Source of the DNA: LMUY01 sp965199555
GTDB taxonomy: Bacteria > Pseudomonadota > Alphaproteobacteria > Acetobacterales > Acetobacteraceae
Assembly (NCBI GenBank): GCA_965199555.1
Contig: CBDASJ010000024.1
Location: forward strand, 274,938 to 338,937
Reading direction: 5' to 3'
Length of the DNA: 64,000 nt
Part shown: one piece after another, positions 43,473 through 51,525 of the stretch
Numbering within the stretch: position 1 is the first letter of the stretch
How the letters are laid out: every line of letters begins with the position of its first letter
Made by a program: the position numbers and the translations under genes
The notes under the pieces: generated by a model
Seen by the model: only the letters and a program-made list of their open reading frames with translations
What the model was told of the DNA's origin: nothing
Databases searched by the model: none

Positions 43473-44338
43473 CGCTGTCCGAACGCCTGGCCGGGGCGGT
43501 CGCCGTCCTGGCCGCGGCGGGGGTGGAGCAGCCGCGGCGGGAGGCTCGCCTGATGCTGGGCCATGCCAGCGGCCTGGACGCTGCGGCGCTGCTGCGCCAC
43601 CTCCACGGGGACATGCCCGCGCCCTGGTTCGACCAGATGGTGGCCCGGCGCGCCGCCCGCGAACCGCTGGCGATGATCGTGGGGCGGCAGCCGTTCTGGA
43701 CGTTCGAGCTTGCCGTCACCGCCGACACGCTGATCCCGCGTGCGGACACGGAAACGCTGATCGAAGCGGCGTTGGCGGAATGCCCGAAGCGGGATGTGCG
43801 GCGGGTGCTGGACCTCGGCACCGGCACGGGCTGCCTGCTGCTGGCGGCAGTGACTGAGTTCCCGGCCGCCTTTGGCGTGGGCGTTGACCGGGCCGCCGGG
43901 GCGGCGGCGCTGGCCCGGCGCAATGCCGCGGCGCTCGGGCTGGGGGCCCGCACGGCGTTCCTTTGCGGCGACTGGGCCACCGCACTGCGGGGGGAATTCG
44001 ACCTAGTGCTGTCGAATCCGCCCTATGTTGAAACCGCGACCATCCCGCAACTGATGCCGGAGGTGGCGTGGTTCGAGCCGGCTTTGGCGCTGGATGGCGG
44101 TTCGGATGGCTTGGCCTCCTATCACGCGGTCATCGCTACCTTGCCGGGCTTGCTGGCGCCGGGCGGCGTTGCCATCCTGGAGCTTGGCGCCGGCCAGGCG
44201 GATGCGGTGGGCGAACTGGCCAGCGCTGCGGGGCTGCAGCCCGGGCCGCCCCGGATGGATGTGGGCGGCGTTGCCCGGGCCCTGCCCATTCGGCCCGGCA
44301 GCAAGAAAACGTTTGGCGAACCGCCCCGCCGCCGGTAG
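43469..44338 (+). CDS. prmC: Release-factor glutamine methyltransferase PrmC
   Basis: A 289-residue N5-glutamine methyltransferase acting on the GGQ motif of release factors. Motif I is VLDLGTGTGCLLLA, and the catalytic NPPY is at 183-186. IPRADTETLIEAAL before motif I is characteristic of PrmC. GTG start overlapping prfA (GTGA). The C-terminal 15 residues (PGSKKTFGEPPRRR) are basic and poorly conserved. Confidence 0.93.
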   Translation: MTLSERLAGAVAVLAAAGVEQPRREARLMLGHASGLDAAALLRHLHGDMPAPWFDQMVARRAAREPLAMIVGRQPFWTFELAVTADTLIPRADTETLIEAALAECPKRDVRRVLDLGTGTGCLLLAAVTEFPAAFGVGVDRAAGAAALARRNAAALGLGARTAFLCGDWATALRGEFDLVLSNPPYVETATIPQLMPEVAWFEPALALDGGSDGLASYHAVIATLPGLLAPGGVAILELGAGQADAVGELASAAGLQPGPPRMDVGGVARALPIRPGSKKTFGEPPRRR

Positions 44339-44474
44339 GGTCCGTCGCATATTGTCTAACCGCTGGCCGCCCCCTGGGCAGCCGGAGTTGGCCGGGCCGA
44401 GCCCCGGGCCCTGACACCCAAAAGACGCTGGCCGTCAGGCTTGCCCCCGAGACCGAACTTGGAAGAGCTACCGA

Positions 44475-44951
44475 ATGAACATGAAGCGCATGCGTGGCCG
44501 CAACAACCGTGGGCCGGGTGGTAGCGGCGGCGGGCCGCCCCGGCATCAAAGCGGCAACGTCCCGCTCAACCGCAACCACGTGTTCGACAGCAACGGCCCG
44601 GATTTGCGGATACGCGGCACGGCGCAGCAATTGTTCGAAAAATACCTGCAACTCGGGCGCGACGCGACCAGCGGCGGCGACCGCGTGATGGCAGAAGGGT
44701 ATTTCCAGCACGCGGAGCATTACTTCCGCATCATCAACGCCATCAACCAGGCGCAGCAGCAGAACCAGCCAAGCGGCCAGCAGCCCAACGGCCACGCCGC
44801 GGCGGCACCGGCCCAGCATAACGGCCCGCGCCGCGACGAGCCCGAAGAGGAGCAGGACGGAGACGACCAGCCCGACCTGGAACGGGAACTGCGCGGCGAG
44901 CAAGCCGAACCACGCTCCATCCCCATCGCGGCGACGCCGTCGGAGGAGTAG
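44475..44951 (+). CDS. DUF4167 protein
   Basis: A 158-residue protein with an Arg/Gly-rich N-terminus (MKRMRGRNNRGPG) and the DUF4167 core: NHVFDSNGPDLRIRGTAQQLFEKYLQLGRDA and DRVMAEGYFQHAEHYFRIIN. The C-terminal third is Gln/Pro/Glu-rich and likely disordered. The family is alphaproteobacterial and its basic N-terminus suggests RNA binding, which is inference. It follows prmC after 136 bases in which no other gene is seen. Confidence 0.85.
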   Translation: MNMKRMRGRNNRGPGGSGGGPPRHQSGNVPLNRNHVFDSNGPDLRIRGTAQQLFEKYLQLGRDATSGGDRVMAEGYFQHAEHYFRIINAINQAQQQNQPSGQQPNGHAAAAPAQHNGPRRDEPEEEQDGDDQPDLERELRGEQAEPRSIPIAATPSEE

Positions 44952-44960
44952 GGCCGCCTG

Positions 44961-44980
44961 CTCCCCCGCGAGCGGGAGGG
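44961..44980. repeat. Degenerate CTCCC-palindrome supplying the xth ribosome-binding site
   Basis: CTCCCCCGC-GA-GCGGGAGGGG: an imperfect copy of the core palindrome seen at 53134-53157, 53222-53239 and 54818-54841. Its right arm contains GGGAGGGG, five or six bases before the xth GTG. Confidence 0.4.
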
Positions 44981-44986
44981 GCCTGC

Positions 44987-45850
44987 GTGAAGATCGCCAC
45001 GTTCAACATCAACAACGTCAATGCCCGCCTGGCCAACCTGCTTGACTGGCTGGCGGCGGCGGGGCCGGACGTGGTCTGCCTGCAGGAATTGAAGGCGGCC
45101 GACGACGCGTTTCCCGCCGCGGCCTTGCGGGAAGCAGGCTACGGCGCCGTGTGGCATGGCCAGCAAACCTGGAACGGCGTGGCCATCCTGGCGCGCGATG
45201 CGGAGCCGGTGCTGACCCGCACCGGCCTGCCCGGCGATCCCGCCGACCGGCAAAGCCGCTACATCGAGGCCGCCGTGGCCGGGGTGCTGATCGGCTGCCT
45301 GTATGCGCCCAACGGCAACCCGCAGCCCGGCGTCAAGTTCGACTACAAGCTCGCCTGGCTGGACCGGCTGGCACGCCACGCCGCGCAGTTGCTGGCGGCC
45401 GGCGTCCCGGTCGTGCTGGCCGGGGACTACAACGTCGTTCCCACCGACGCGGATATCTACCCGACGAAATCCTGGTCGAAGGACGCCTTGCTGCAACCGG
45501 AAAGCCGTGCGGCGTTCCGCGACCTCCTCGCCCAGGGCTGGACCGACGCGATCCGGGCGCTGCATCCCGACGCGCCGAGCTACACCTTCTGGGACTACAA
45601 GCGGGACCGTTGGCCGCGGGATGCCGGCCTCCGCCTCGACCACCTGCTGCTGAGCCCTGACTTGGCGGCAAGGCTATGCGCCGCCGGCGTGGACCGTCGC
45701 GTGCGCGGCGAACCGGGGGCCAGCGACCATGCCCCGGCGTGGATCGTGCTGGAAGCGGCGCCCTCCGGCCCGAAGCCGGCGGGCGCTACGGGGAAGCCGC
45801 GCCGTAGCTCCGGTAGCGGTCGTGCGCCGCTGCGAGATCGCCTGGGCTGA
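44987..45850 (+). CDS. xth: Exodeoxyribonuclease III
   Basis: A 287-residue AP endonuclease/3'-5' exonuclease for base-excision repair. Catalytic residues are recognisable: Asn7-Asn9 in FNINNVN, Glu34 in CLQELK, Asp/Asn in VLAGDYNVVP and Asp-His in GASDHAP. The GTG start is preceded by GGGAGGGG from a palindromic repeat. The C-terminal extension of about 25 residues is Ser/Arg/Lys-rich and overlaps the convergent aldolase gene by 65 bases. Confidence 0.92.
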   Translation: MKIATFNINNVNARLANLLDWLAAAGPDVVCLQELKAADDAFPAAALREAGYGAVWHGQQTWNGVAILARDAEPVLTRTGLPGDPADRQSRYIEAAVAGVLIGCLYAPNGNPQPGVKFDYKLAWLDRLARHAAQLLAAGVPVVLAGDYNVVPTDADIYPTKSWSKDALLQPESRAAFRDLLAQGWTDAIRALHPDAPSYTFWDYKRDRWPRDAGLRLDHLLLSPDLAARLCAAGVDRRVRGEPGASDHAPAWIVLEAAPSGPKPAGATGKPRRSSGSGRAPLRDRLG

Positions 45851-46424
45851 GCAGCCCGGGCGTGCCAGCGCTGCGGGCGAGGAGGTATTGCCGGGCCAGG
45901 GTTTCCAGGGCCAGCGCCGTGGCCAGCGCCGCCGCCGGGTCGCGGCCGTGGCAGATCATGCCGTGGTTGGCCAGCAGGCAGGCGGTGCGGTCTTGCAGCG
46001 CCGCCACCGCCGAGGCCGCCAAGGCCGGCGTGCCGAACGTGGTGTAGGGGGCGCAGCGCACGTCATCCCCGCCGAAGCCCACCACCAGGTAGTGGAACGG
46101 CGGCAGGCCTTCGCCCAGGCAGGCCAGTGCAGTGCAGTAATCGGCGTGGGTGTGCACCACCGCGCCGGCGGCGGGAAAGGCGGCGTAGATGCCCGCATGC
46201 ATCGCCCATTCGCTGGACGGTGCGCCGCCGCCCTCCACCACGCCATCGAGCGACACCTGCACCAACCCGGCCGCATCCACCTTCTCCGCGGTGGTGCCGG
46301 TGGGCGTGATCAACAGGCCGGCGCCGCTGCGCTGGCTGACGTTGCCGCTGCTGCCTGTGTTCAGCCCCAGCCGGCCCAGTTCACGGTAAACGAAGACGAT
46401 CGCGTCGCGATCCGCCGTCGTCAC
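45786..46424 (-). CDS. Class II aldolase/adducin-family enzyme
   Basis: A 212-residue zinc aldolase of the fuculose-phosphate aldolase fold. GSSGNVSQRSGAGLLITPTGT is the phosphate-binding region, VVHTHADYCTALA gives the metal-binding histidine pair, and ACLLANHGMICHGRD the third ligand. Family members split or decarboxylate phosphorylated sugars (fuculose-1-P, ribulose-5-P, 3-oxo-tetronate-4-P). Its ATG overlaps the upstream dioxygenase stop (ATGA). The specific substrate is unknown. Confidence 0.8.
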   Translation of the reverse strand: MTTADRDAIVFVYRELGRLGLNTGSSGNVSQRSGAGLLITPTGTTAEKVDAAGLVQVSLDGVVEGGGAPSSEWAMHAGIYAAFPAAGAVVHTHADYCTALACLGEGLPPFHYLVVGFGGDDVRCAPYTTFGTPALAASAVAALQDRTACLLANHGMICHGRDPAAALATALALETLARQYLLARSAGTPGLLSPGDLAAAHDRYRSYGAASP

Positions 46425-47215
46425 ACCCGGAAAACGTACTGCGTGCTGCCATCCCGCTCGATATCGGGCGGGAACGCGGCGTGCTTCTCCCGGTAGTACT
46501 GCGCCCGGTGGTCGCCCTGGCTTGCCAAGTTATAGGTCAGGTACAGGATGCGGCGCGGTGCGTCGGTGAAGTTCGGCTTGGAAGCATGCGGCGCGAAGCT
46601 GTCGAAGAAGATCACGTCGCCGGGCTGAGTCGGCACCGGCACCAACGCCAACCCGGTCTCGTCCAGCGGGTTCCATTCCTCGCCGATCAGGCCCTCGCGG
46701 TGCCGGCCCGGCACCATTTCCAGGCAGCCATTCTCCAGCGTCGACGGGTCGATCGTCACCAGCGCGGTGACGAAAAGCGGGGCGTAGCGGGTCCAGCCGG
46801 CCTGCTGGTCCTGGTGCGCCTTGAAGCCCGGCGCGCCCGGCATCTTGAAGTTGATCTTCTCCTTGAACAGCACCACCGGGCCGCCCATCAACTCGGCGGT
46901 CCAGCGCGACAAGGCGCCATGTCGGATGACCTGGTCGAAGCCGGAATGCACCGGGCAGAAATTCTCGATCCGCTGGATGACCTTCTGGCCCGGCACCGTC
47001 AGGCTGTCCTCGTGGTACACCCAATGCTGGCCCGGCGCTTCCGGTGCCGCCTCCAGCGCCTCGGTCCAGCGCAGCAGGTCGCCGGCCATTTCCGCGCCGA
47101 AGAAGCCCGGCACCACCAGGAAGCCGTCCCGCTGCATGGCTTCACGCTCCTCCGCCGTGGCCGGGCGGTCGCAGGCGGGGCGGTCGCAGGCGGGGCGGTC
47201 GATGGTCGTGCTCAC
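46421..47215 (-). CDS. PhyH-family Fe(II)/2-oxoglutarate dioxygenase
   Basis: A 264-residue oxygenase. Iron ligands are in FKAHQDQQAGW (His-x-Asp) and DSFAPHASKPNFT (distal His), with YLTYN after it. ENGCLEMVPGRHREG matches the PhyH family. The N-terminus carries a short tandem repeat, DRPAC-DRPAC-DRPA, from a 15-base unit. The GTG start overlaps the nucleotidyltransferase stop (GTGA) and its own stop overlaps the aldolase, so all three genes are coupled. Substrate unknown; phosphonate-type substrates are one possibility. Confidence 0.8.
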   Translation of the reverse strand: MSTTIDRPACDRPACDRPATAEEREAMQRDGFLVVPGFFGAEMAGDLLRWTEALEAAPEAPGQHWVYHEDSLTVPGQKVIQRIENFCPVHSGFDQVIRHGALSRWTAELMGGPVVLFKEKINFKMPGAPGFKAHQDQQAGWTRYAPLFVTALVTIDPSTLENGCLEMVPGRHREGLIGEEWNPLDETGLALVPVPTQPGDVIFFDSFAPHASKPNFTDAPRRILYLTYNLASQGDHRAQYYREKHAAFPPDIERDGSTQYVFRV

Positions 47216-47961
47216 GATAGCAGCTCCGGAAGTAGGAGGTTCGCCTTGGCGATGTCCTCGGGGAAGTCGATCTCGGTCCAGGGCAGACCGCTGATGTCCT
47301 CGAAGCCGAAGCGGCCGGGATGGTCGAGGATCATGTCGCGGATCGGCTCCTCGTATTCCATGCCGCGGCGGCCGGAGCCGAGGTAGTCGTCGGCGCGGTC
47401 CGCCAGTTCCGCCGCGGTCGATGCCGAAAAGCGGAAGAAGCCGACCGATTCGCCGTGCCATTGGTGCGGCCTGCTCGGCCGTTTGTGGAAGTCGACGATC
47501 TGCCCGTCCTGGATGCACAATTTCACCGGCTCGTCGCCCGGCTCGATCGTGCGGTCCAGCAGCAGGCAATCGGGGTGGCGGCTGGCGATCAGCCGCGCCA
47601 TGAGCCGGTTGTCGTACAACACGTCCGCATCCATCAGCACCACCGGTCCGCCATGCCGCAGCACCGCGCGGCCGGCCCACAGCGACACGACGCTGCCTTC
47701 CCTGAAGTCGGGATTCAGCACCACGCGGACGTCTTGTTCGCTTGCCAGGGCCGACTGCAAGGCATCGGCGGCGAAGCCGGCGACCACGGTGATCGCGGTG
47801 ATGCCCGCCTGCCGTAACGCTGCGACATGGCGGGCGATCAGGCTGGCGCCGGCGAACTCCAACAGGGCTTTCGGCTGGCCGCGGTGTTCCGGCGCATCGC
47901 TCAGCCGACGTCCCACGCCGGCCGCGAGGATCAGGGCTTCGGTCTGGACGGCACCGGGCAC
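47212..47961 (-). CDS. LicC/PntC-like nucleotidyltransferase
   Basis: A 249-residue NTP-transferase-fold protein. The signature is EALILAAGVGRRL, then QPKALLEFAGASLIARHV, LMDADVLYDNRLM (catalytic Asp) and EDISGLPWTEIDFPEDIAKA at the C-terminus. This branch includes phosphocholine and aminoethylphosphonate cytidylyltransferases. The GTG start at 47961 has AAGGGA eight bases upstream. It leads a three-gene operon with a PhyH dioxygenase and class II aldolase. Confidence 0.78.
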   Translation of the reverse strand: MPGAVQTEALILAAGVGRRLSDAPEHRGQPKALLEFAGASLIARHVAALRQAGITAITVVAGFAADALQSALASEQDVRVVLNPDFREGSVVSLWAGRAVLRHGGPVVLMDADVLYDNRLMARLIASRHPDCLLLDRTIEPGDEPVKLCIQDGQIVDFHKRPSRPHQWHGESVGFFRFSASTAAELADRADDYLGSGRRGMEYEEPIRDMILDHPGRFGFEDISGLPWTEIDFPEDIAKANLLLPELLS

Positions 47962-48145
47962 GCGTGTATTCCCTTCGGCAGGCAGGCATCACAACCGTGA
48001 CAGTTCGCTTACAGGCATCATTCCACCCACTTGGTCAACAACTGCGACATGGCGCGCCAGCCCGGACGGGTTCGGCCCTGCCCACGCAGATGGTTTATCC
48101 GGTGGCACGCGGGTTGAATGGGCGCAGCGCCAGAAGGACAAGACG

Positions 48146-49765
48146 ATGACCGGCTATGCCGACACGCTGATCGAGGGCCGCATTTTCCGAGGCCTGCATG
48201 AGGGCTTTGCCGAGGCGCTGGCGATCGCCGGCGACCGGATCGTGGCCTGTGGCAGCCGCGATGCGGTGGCGGCCTTCGCCGGGCCGGGCACCAGGCGGGT
48301 GCGCCTGGACGGGCGGGTCGCCATCCCCGCCTTCAACGACGCGCACCAGCACCTCTTGCCGCTCGGACTCAGCATGTCGCAGGTCAATCTGCGGCCGGAG
48401 CGGGTGCGCACGCTCCATGCGCTGCTGGCGGCGATCCGGGATGCGGCGTCCCGCACGCCGAAGGGGCAATGGGTGCAGGGCCGCGGCTACGACCATGCCG
48501 AGCTGGACGTCAACCGACACCCGACGCTGGAGGAACTGACCGCCGCCGCCCCCGACCACCCGGTGTTCATCGTGCGCACCTGCGGCCATATGGGCGTGGC
48601 CAATGCCGCCGCGCTGGCCGCCGCCGAAGTGGGGCACAACACGCCAGACCCGGAAGGCGGCGTGATCGGGCGCCGGCCCGGCGGGCTGACCGGGCTGTTG
48701 CAGGAGCGGGCGATGCGCCTGGTGCGCGACCGGCTGCCCGAACCCTCGGATGCGGCGCTGGTGGACGCGATCGAGCGTGCCGGCACCCACATGAACCAGT
48801 TGGGCTTCACCGCCGTGATGGACGCCAACGTCGGCATGGTCGCCGGGTATCGGGAGGTGGAGGCCTACCGCGCCGCCGCCGCCGCTGGCCGGCTGCCGGT
48901 GCGGACCTGGATTTGCCTGGCCGGCAACCCGGAAGGCATTGCCGACGCCGCCTGGCAGGCCGGGGTGCGGCCGATGGACGGCGATGCGATGCTGCGGTTC
49001 GGCGCCATGAAGGTGTTCGCGGACGGCTCGGCCGGCGGGCTGACGGCGGCGATGTCCGAACCGTATCGGCAAGGCGGCACCGGCGTGTTCTGCTTTCCGG
49101 ACGCCACCATGCACGGGCTGCTGGCGCGCTACCACGCCCAGGGCTGGCAGTTGGCCATCCACGCCATCGGCGACGCCGGGATCGAGCAGGTGCTGTCCGG
49201 CATGGAGGCGGCGGACAGCGCCGCGCAGCCCGTGGCGGGGCGTCGGCACCGCATCGAGCATTGCGGCTTCCTCAGCCCCGGACAGCGCGCCCGCATGGTG
49301 GCGCGCGGGATCGAGCCGGTGCCGCAGCCGATCTTCATGTATGAGTTCGGCGACACCTACATCACCAATCTGGGCGAGGACCGCGCCGCCGCGGCCTACC
49401 CGATGGCCAGTTGGCTGCGCGACGGGCAGAACCCGGCCGCCAGCTCGGACGCGCCGGTTTCCTCCACCGACCCGTTCCAGAACATCTACACCATGGTCAC
49501 GAGGCGCACCAACAAGGGCACTGTGCTGGGGGCGGCGGAGGCGATCACCGTGGCGCAGGCGGTGCATTGCCTGACCTATTGCGGCGCCTATACGCAGTTC
49601 GCCGAGAACGAGCGCGGGCGGCTACTGCCGGGGATGCTCGCCGACGTGACCGTGTTGTCAGAGGACATCTTCAGCGCCGACCCAGGCGCGATCCGCGGCA
49701 TCGCGGCCGAGCTGGTGCTGCTCGGCGGCCGGGCGATCGTCGACACCAGGGGTGAGCTGGCCTGA
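48146..49765 (+). CDS. YtcJ-like metal-dependent amidohydrolase
   Basis: A 539-residue amidohydrolase of the Amidohydro_3/YtcJ group: VAIPAFNDAHQHLLPLG gives the metal-binding His-x-His, ERAMRLVRDRLP and VFADGSAGG the central block, LAIHAIGDAGIEQVL and HRIEHCGF further ligands, and SSDAPVSSTDPF the catalytic Asp. AAGGA is seven bases before the ATG. Its stop overlaps the dppB-like ATG (TGATG), so it is the first gene of a peptide/amide uptake operon. Substrate unknown. Confidence 0.82.
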   Translation: MTGYADTLIEGRIFRGLHEGFAEALAIAGDRIVACGSRDAVAAFAGPGTRRVRLDGRVAIPAFNDAHQHLLPLGLSMSQVNLRPERVRTLHALLAAIRDAASRTPKGQWVQGRGYDHAELDVNRHPTLEELTAAAPDHPVFIVRTCGHMGVANAAALAAAEVGHNTPDPEGGVIGRRPGGLTGLLQERAMRLVRDRLPEPSDAALVDAIERAGTHMNQLGFTAVMDANVGMVAGYREVEAYRAAAAAGRLPVRTWICLAGNPEGIADAAWQAGVRPMDGDAMLRFGAMKVFADGSAGGLTAAMSEPYRQGGTGVFCFPDATMHGLLARYHAQGWQLAIHAIGDAGIEQVLSGMEAADSAAQPVAGRRHRIEHCGFLSPGQRARMVARGIEPVPQPIFMYEFGDTYITNLGEDRAAAAYPMASWLRDGQNPAASSDAPVSSTDPFQNIYTMVTRRTNKGTVLGAAEAITVAQAVHCLTYCGAYTQFAENERGRLLPGMLADVTVLSEDIFSADPGAIRGIAAELVLLGGRAIVDTRGELA

Positions 49766-50704
49766 TGTGGCGCCATGCCGGGCAACGCCTGCTGTTGGCG
49801 GTGCCGGTGCTGGTGGGTGTGCTGCTGATCGGCTTCCTGCTCATGCAGGTGGTGCCCACCGACCCGGCGGCGGTGCGCGCCGGCCCGATGGCCACGCAGG
49901 ACGTGGTGGCGGCGATCCGGACCGACCTCGGGCTCGACCAGCCGATCCCGGTGCAGTTCGGCCGCTACCTGCTGCGGCTGCTGCATGGCGACCTCGGCGT
50001 GTCCATCATCAACAACGAGCCGGTGGTGACCGAGCTGGGCAACACGGTCGGGCCGACGGTGGAGCTGATGGTCGCCAGCCTGATCTGGGCCGTGCCGCTG
50101 GGCATCGGGCTGGGCACCGTGGCGGCGGTGCAGTGCGGGCGCTGGCCGGACCGTGCCGTGATGGCGCTGGGCGTGGCCGGCGTGTCGGTGCCGGTGTTCT
50201 TTGTCGGCCTGGTGCTGATCTGGTTCGTCGGCTTCCAATGGCAGTTGCTGCCGTTCACCGGCCGGGCCGGGCCGCTGTGGACGCTTGGAGGGTTGCAATC
50301 CGTCATCCTGCCGGCCGTTACGCTCGGCGCGGTGTTCGTGGGGCCGGTGGCGCGGATGACCCGCTCCTCCGTGCTGGACATGCTGCGCACGGACCACGTG
50401 CGCACCGCCCGCGCCAAGGGGCTGAAGGAGCGGGCGGTGGTGGTGCGCCACGCGCTGCGCAACGCGCTGATCCCGGTGGTGACGCTGATCGGCTTGCAGA
50501 TCGGCTTCCTGCTCGGCGGCGCGGTGGTGACGGAAACCATCTTCTCCTGGCCCGGCGTGGGGCGGCTGGCGGTGGGGGCGATCCTGTCGTCCGACTTCCC
50601 CATGGCGCAGGGGACCATCCTGGTGCTGGCCGCCGGGTTCATCCTGGTCAACCTTGGGCGTGGACCTGCTCAGCACCTGGCTGGACCCGCGCGTGCGGAC
50701 GTGA
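49765..50704 (+). CDS. DppB-type ABC transporter permease with frameshift near the 3' end
   Basis: Inner-membrane permease of a dipeptide/nickel-type (BPD) ABC importer. MWRHAGQRLLLAVPVLVGVLLIGFLLMQVVPTDP is the DppB opening, and ARAKGLKERAVVVRHALRNALIP is the EAA loop that contacts the ATPase. After ILVNL the expected family ending (GVDLLSTWLDPRVR) is found only in the +1 frame, with a stop at 50702-50704 that would overlap the dppC GTG (GTGA). An apparent extra T at 50654/50655 instead joins dppB in frame to dppC, giving a 586-residue fused ORF (49765-51525). Confidence 0.75.
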
Positions 50705-51525
50705 GGCGGTTGTGGCGGGACAAGGTCGGCATGGTGGCGCTGGCCGTGATGGTGCTGCTGGTGGCGCTGGCCGTCCTAGCGCCGTGGCTGGCGCCCACCG
50801 ACCCGACGGATAACGACCTGTCGCTCGCCATGGCGCCGCCGGGCGCCGGGCTGTGGCTGGGGGCGGACGACCAGGGGCGCGACCTGGTCACGCGGGTGCT
50901 GTTCGGCCTGCGGCTGACGCTGGTGATCGGCGTCGCCGCGGTGGCGCTGGGTGGCACATTGGGCGCGGCGCTGGGCCTGCTGGCGGCGTTCTACCGCCGG
51001 GCGGACGGGCCGATCATGCGGTGCATGGACGTGCTGCTGTCGTTCCCGGCCATCCTGTTCGGGCTGGCGATCGCCGCCATCCTGGGGCCGGGCGTGCCGG
51101 CCGTGGTGCTGGCGCTGTCGATCGGCACGGTGCCGCTGACGGCGCGCATCGCCCGGGCCGCCGCCAGCGTGGAAATGGCGCGCGATTATATCGAGGCCGC
51201 CCGTGCCACCGGGGTGTCGGACGGGCGGTTGATCCGGCGCCACCTGCTGCCGAACTGCGCGTCCGCGCTGCTGGTGTTCTCCACCCTGCGGTTCGGCCAG
51301 GTGATCCTGCTGGGGGCGGCCTTGTCCTTCCTCGGGCTGGGGGCGCAGCCGCCCACGGCGGAGCTGGGGGCGATGGCGTCGCAAGGCCGCAACTTCCTGT
51401 TCTTCGCGCCCCACATCGCGGTGGTGCCGTGCGTCGTCATCGTGGTGCTGGTACTGGCATGTAACGTGCTAGGTGATGCGCTGCGGGACGCGTTGGACCC
51501 GCGCAGCCTTGGGGGACGGACATGA
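50701..51525 (+). CDS. DppC-type ABC transporter permease
   Basis: Second permease, about 274 residues from a GTG at 50701. It has the DppC layout: N-terminal helix (VGMVALAVMVLLVALAVLAPWLAPTDP), LGADDQGRDLVTRVLFGLRL, DVLLSFPAILFGLAIAA and the EAA loop YIEAARATGVSDGRLIRRHLLPN, ending DALRDALDPR. As the sequence stands it is continuous with dppB. Its stop overlaps the binding-protein ATG (ATGA). No DppD/DppF ATPase is encoded nearby. Confidence 0.8.
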   Translation: MRRLWRDKVGMVALAVMVLLVALAVLAPWLAPTDPTDNDLSLAMAPPGAGLWLGADDQGRDLVTRVLFGLRLTLVIGVAAVALGGTLGAALGLLAAFYRRADGPIMRCMDVLLSFPAILFGLAIAAILGPGVPAVVLALSIGTVPLTARIARAAASVEMARDYIEAARATGVSDGRLIRRHLLPNCASALLVFSTLRFGQVILLGAALSFLGLGAQPPTAELGAMASQGRNFLFFAPHIAVVPCVVIVVLVLACNVLGDALRDALDPRSLGGRT

